A DNA stretch of 64,000 nt from Chondrus crispus (taxonomy: Eukaryota; Rhodophyta; Florideophyceae; Gigartinales; Gigartinaceae): positions 37,600 through 101,599 of the forward strand of contig NW_005179224.1 in the NCBI RefSeq assembly GCF_000350225.1. The letters run 5' to 3'. A program made the position numbers and the translations under genes. The notes beneath the pieces were generated by a model. The model saw only the letters and a list, made by a program, of their open reading frames with translations. It did no database searches and was not told where the DNA came from. This document shows, piece after piece, positions 59,762-64,000 of the stretch; the first letter of the stretch is position 1, and each line of letters starts with the position of its first letter.

Positions 59762-61689
59762 TGCGTTGCGTTTTGCGCACAGAATGCGAAGAACGGCAGT
59801 TCAGAGTGGTTGTCTTCGAGTCGAGGCATGGCTTTATGCGCTTGATATGGGAAGCAGGGAGCCGGCGCTTGTCACTTCCGAGGCCAGCTTCTGCTAGAAG
59901 AGAAGGAGAACATTGCATCTAAAATCACAGTGACACGGCAGTAATACACTGCGAGCGCAATATCTTGGAGATATCGACGACGAAGTACGGCTGCGATATT
60001 GGAGGTGTCTTCCTTGTATAATTGTGATGATGCTTTTGAGGGGGTGGTTATCGACAGGGAAGGCGCAAGAGTTTCGTACCTGTGCGTGGGAGGCGGTCTT
60101 GCATAGAAATGCTTTACCTTGCATCTGCTCCTGTCTCGATGGCGGTCGTCGATGAAGAGGAGTGGTGCAAACAAACGGCGGCAACTGGCTAATGCGGTGT
60201 ACAACCTGAGCGAAAGAAATTTTTCATACGTCACATGCATCACTTTGCCGCGTGCTGTATTCCGGCCGTTGCAGTCTCAAGTGTGTTCGGAAGATGAGGC
60301 AAGGCGCAAGAAAGGCCTTGCGCTGGTGTCGGTTTCGGCAAGTAGAAACGCAGGCGCAACATTATTGAAGCACATGCAATGGCACACTACGGAGACGCAC
60401 GCACTGTATTCAAGTCAATTCTTTTGTTTCCGGTCGTCGTGCAGTAAATTACGTTTGTGCTGCATCTCACTGGTGGGTGTACTCGGTCCACAAAGTATAA
60501 GCAGGCGTCCTTTGTGATCTAAAGTAGAGCATTGCGTGCACGTGACGCAGTTGTCTACATAGCAGTGTGTTACCCGTTGTATTGAAACATTGAACATGGT
60601 CTTTTGTCGGAGCGGGAAATATGCGCGACTGCAGCGAAACCTGTCACATGAAAGGGAGCACCGCCGCACCGCCCGCCCAAACTCCCATCCTGCTGTACTA
60701 CTGTACTCATCTAATGCGCCACTCCCATTGGCCGTTTGCGTGGCTGCGCACGTACGCGCCAGATACCGGCGTTGAGTGGTACAGTGTAAAGTTTATGCAC
60801 AACATGCCGTACCCCCCCCTCTGTGCTCAAGGCGATGTCCGTTTCTGAGTCGGAAGATGATGAGTCGTCAACGGCCATACTGTACTGGTTTGGGCTGTAC
60901 GAAAATTTCACAGGAGGATGGGTTGAAGCGCCTTCCAGGCTGATTTGATTATGACATCGAAAAGGCCCGCTGCACACGGCTTATGAAAACTCGTGGATGA
61001 ATTCCCAGTTTTATAATCTACTTTGCGACCAACCAGTTTTGGTTTCTGCAACCAAAAACACGTGTTTACTTGGCGGACAACGTTACCCTTGGGTACTGTA
61101 TCAATAAAATCTACTGCAATTTCCCGAAGACCTGTTTCAGCCAACCGCCACATCACAGCAGACGGATTTCAGCAGAGAATTCAACAGGGGCCAATGTCAC
61201 GTGTACACTTGGATACGTGGCGCACAACCTGCAGCGTCCCCTGACATGCTGATCCCAGATGCTGCTCCTCTCTCCGCGGTCATTCCGCCTTGTTCCCTTT
61301 TGAAGACCCAGACCACCCCTGAGGCCAGCACGCTGTCGAGGGGGGCGCAGCTTTGACGAGAGTAACTAGCAGTCCCATGTTTTCATGTCCAAGTCTTGCG
61401 TTCCTCTTCAGCCTCGTCGCTCATCGTACCTACCCATGGTGCCATTGCCAAAGCCATTATTCTTGAGGGCATAATAGCGATCAACGAGGTTTTCTACATG
61501 CCGAAACGGAACACTTGTTCGGCCGGCCGCGTGACACCAAGGATGCCACCCCCTCCCTCCTTCGCAGGCGTGCTCACGTCGCCGATGCCCGCGACGTCGG
61601 TGAACCAGTCACCCGCGCAGTCGTCCACCGCCTCCCCCCTTTCAGATTGCCGGAACCCATGCATCGGCCCCGTCTGCCTCGTGCTGGGC
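59762..61689. other. Intergenic with an unrecognised minus-strand remnant
   Basis: 59762-60790 and 61100-61689 match copy 1. The middle (about 60790-61100) is specific to this copy and encodes on the minus strand protein-like pieces in two frames: 61156-60908 (with VNTCFWLQKPKLVGRKVDYK) and 60900-60800 (an acidic DSSSSDSETD stretch). It may be the end of a transposase or another captured gene; I cannot name it. Confidence 0.4.
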
Positions 61690-63440
61690 TCAGCGCCGCC
61701 CGGCTGTGTCCTGCACCAGTCGGCCGAGAATCTCCATCGCCTGGCCTCCGTCGCGCCCGTTCATCCCAGCTTGGAACAGCTTCGCTGCTCGCGCTGCATC
61801 CCGCGAAACCCCGTCCGCTCCGTCCCGCAGCAGGCAAGCCAGTTTAAGCATAGCGTCGCGGTCATGGCACTTCTCGATCGCACGCTCGTACAATTGCGCC
61901 GCACGAGCCGCGTTCGTCCGCACTCCCCCTGTGCCTTGTACTAGCATTTCCCCGAGATGCACCATGGCGTGGACGAAGTCGTGCTCTTCAACCCCGCGCT
62001 CAAGTAGCTTTACAGCTCGCGCTGCATTCGGCCGCACCCCGTATCTGTCGTCCCGCAGTAGGAGCGCCAGTCCGACCATAGCAAGGGCATCCTGGGCCTC
62101 GTCGATCGCGCGTTCGTACAATTCTATTGCGCGAATCACATTCTTCTCCACTCCCGCCGCACCAAGGGATAATAGCAGGCCCAGCACTGTCATCGCGCGC
62201 ACATCACTGTGCTCCAGGATCGCGCGCTCAAAGAGTTTCGCAGCTCGGACTTCATCAAGCAGAACACCCTCCCTTCCAGTCATCATCACGAATGCGAGTT
62301 GGCACATAGCGCCGCCATGATGCCCTTCCCGGATCGCACGCTCGAACAATCCGATGGCCCGAACCACGTTTCTCTCCACTCCCTCCGCCCCATCGTCCAG
62401 CAGGAGTCCGAGATAGTACATGGCCCTGACATCACCACTTCTGTCGATCGCGCGCTCGTACAACTCGACAGCCCGACTCCCATTTCTTTCCACTCCCTCC
62501 GCGCCCTCCTCCAGCAGGACTCCAAGACCCACCATCGCCTTAACATGATCGTGCTCCTTAATCGCGTCCTCGTACAGCTCCACAGCCCGCGCTGAATTTT
62601 GTGCCACCCCGTCCCCCCCGTCGCGCAACAAACCTGCTAGGTTGGACATCGCGTTGCAATCATGAGATTTCTCGATCGCACGTTCGTACAACTCGACAGC
62701 TCGACTCACATTTCTCTCCACTCCCTCTGCGCCCGTCTGCAGCAAGCAACCGAGATTCACCATCGCGTCGACCCCGTCGTGCTCCTTAATCACGTCCTCG
62801 TACAGCTCCGCAGCCCGTGCTGAATTTTGAGCCACCCCGTCCCCTCCCTTGCTCAATACAAGTGCGAGGTCGTACATCGCGTACCAGTCATGAGATTTTT
62901 CGATCGCACGCTCGTACAGCTCGACAGCCCGACCCACATTTCTCTCCACTCCCTCTGCACCCTCCTCCAGCAGGACTCCAAGATTCGCCATCGCCCGAAC
63001 ATTTTCATGTTTGTCTATTGCGTTTTCATACAACTCCACAGCCCGGACTGCGTCCGTTTCCACTCCTTCTGCCCCTTCACCAGCAGTTTTCCGAGTTTCA
63101 CCATTGCGTCCGCATCATCGTATTGCCGCACCGCGCGTTCATACAGCCTCACAGCGCGCTGTGCATTGATGCTGACCCCTTCCGCGCCCTCTGTCAGTAG
63201 ATTGCCGAGGCCCACCATTGCGCCGACATGACCGTGTTCCTCAATCGCGCCCTCGTACATCTTAACGGCTCGTGCGGCGTCCTTCTCAACTCCGTCGCCG
63301 CCGTCCCTCAGCATGTTGCCTCGCTTGAACATGGCCTCTCCATCACCATGTTGCTGAGGACCCGCTGGTTGATTCTGCTCGGCGGCGATAATGGAAGCTT
63401 CTTCCATACTCTGCGGCGCTTCTGCGGACAACTTGGACAT
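61690..63440 (-). pseudogene. Sel1-repeat protein gene, copy 2, frameshifted
   Basis: Homologous to 42465-44489. The frame from ATG at 63440 runs to 63015 and is broken by a single missing base in a C run near 63075; the rest (63063-61690, 457 codons) stays open. It has two fewer Sel1 units than copy 1 (five rather than seven between the ETDAVRA and VERNVVRA units), that is one fewer 216-bp higher-order repeat. The downstream frame has an internal methionine, so a shortened product is conceivable. Confidence 0.85.
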
Positions 63441-63580
63441 GGCCTCAGTATGCTCACAAACGGCACAGTCCCCGCTAGAAATTCACCACCTGCCCGTGCC
63501 AAGTACCGAGACAGGGGAGAGTGAAGAGAAGCGCAGAGTTTACCTTGACGCCGTGCATGCGCCCCTCGATGACACGTGTG

Positions 63581-64000
63581 TCATCTCTTGTAATTTAGCT
63601 TTACAACAAGTGGGCTCCGTGCGCGCTTCGCGCGCCAGCCTGGTCCCTTCCTCCTCCGCTCCTCGATCTGCACACTGTCGTTCCCCGCCCCGCTGCTCCC
63701 CCTCCCTCTGCGCTAACTCTCCCGTCTTCTCTCCGGTCTTTGTCGCCCCTTGCCCCCTCGTCCTGCCACACGTTACTCGCCCCTGCGCGTCGCGCCCGGT
63801 CTGCGCCGCCGCCCTCTGCGCCGCCGCCCCCCTGTGTCCCTTTCCCCCCCGGCCGCGGTCCGGTCCCTGCAGCCCGCAAATATGGTCAGCGCCGCTGCCC
63901 TCCACGCCGCTGCTCGCTTCCGCCTAACACTGCTACCTGGTGGCGGCTCCCGGCACCCACCCGCCCGCGCGCGCCCTCCTGCACCGCCTGCTGCCACACC
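63581..64000. other. GC-rich right end, possible start of another gene
   Basis: After the duplication ends, the sequence is C-rich and low in complexity. An ATG at 63882 opens a frame (MVSAAALHAAARFRLTLLPG) that stays open to the window end; an Ala/Arg-rich start like this could be a transit peptide, but 39 codons of GC-rich sequence are weak evidence. All other frames here look accidental. Confidence 0.3.

Larger units (their letters stand above)
58458..63580 (+). repeat. Segmental duplication, copy 2
   Basis: Direct repeat of 38742-44590, about 19.7 kb away. See copy 1 for the differences. Confidence 0.9.

Noticed and set aside
63391-63927. 178-codon plus-strand frame at the right end
   Set aside because: It begins antisense to the Sel1 pseudogene and continues into C-rich low-complexity DNA.

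Overview
This is nuclear DNA from a eukaryote. The gene density, mostly intronless open reading frames, moderate GC, an animal-type haem peroxidase and the mixture of copia, gypsy, Harbinger-like and long-TIR elements suggest a red alga (a florideophyte such as Chondrus is my best guess; this is an inference, not proven by the window). There is no rRNA, tRNA or CRISPR that I can support. Probably intact genes are few: a secreted haem peroxidase (4229-5914), a ParB-like/DNA-methylase-fold protein (25914-28256, minus), an antisense ORF inside a gypsy element (36133-38451, minus), a secreted F5/8C (discoidin-like) protein in two copies (39196-40044 and 59144-59761, minus) and a Sel1-repeat protein (42465-44489, minus; second copy broken). 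Almost everything else is mobile or decayed DNA.

Layout. 1-9.4 kb: peroxidase gene, an inverted-repeat MITE and a broken PIF/Harbinger transposase. 9.4-16.9 kb: a Ser/Pro/Thr-rich gene that has been hit by a 4,442-bp copia element (perfect 5-bp target duplication) and a 441-bp solo LTR (perfect 5-bp target duplication); taking both out restores one reading frame across the two sites, after which the gene is frameshifted. 16.9-21.6 kb: an LTR plus primer-binding-site remnant, then an older copia element on the minus strand. 22.4-33.8 kb: an 11.5-kb unit bounded by about 890-bp, nearly identical inverted repeats. Each repeat carries a broken piece of a trehalose-6-phosphate synthase/phosphatase gene. 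Inside are two divergent genes, a minus-strand ParB-like + DNA-methylase-fold + zinc-finger protein and a plus-strand transposase-like protein with a QLDN...VGHTHEDID core, flanked by broken pieces of host-type genes (RRM protein, an unrecognised gene, a PTEN-like/C2 protein).

33.8-39.3 kb: GC-rich 3' half of a Ty3/gypsy chromovirus-like element (integrase, chromodomain, polypurine tract, 3' LTR) carrying a 772-codon ORF on the opposite strand. 38.7-44.6 kb and 58.5-63.6 kb are a direct segmental duplication containing the same gypsy LTR, a gypsy protease fragment, the F5/8C gene and the Sel1 gene. In the first copy the gypsy insertion still has internal sequence; in the second it is a 592-bp solo LTR with an intact 5-bp target duplication. 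44.6-48.1 kb: four inverted-repeat DNA elements, two of them abutting and sharing a TCA target. 48.2-59.2 kb: two decayed gypsy elements on the plus strand, each with its gag gene interrupted by a solo LTR with target duplication. 63.6-64 kb: GC-rich, perhaps the start of another gene.

The most interesting candidate is the 11.5-kb inverted-repeat unit: a transposase-like gene paired head-to-head with a ParB/methylase/zinc-finger gene whose catalytic motif is replaced, plus several captured gene fragments.
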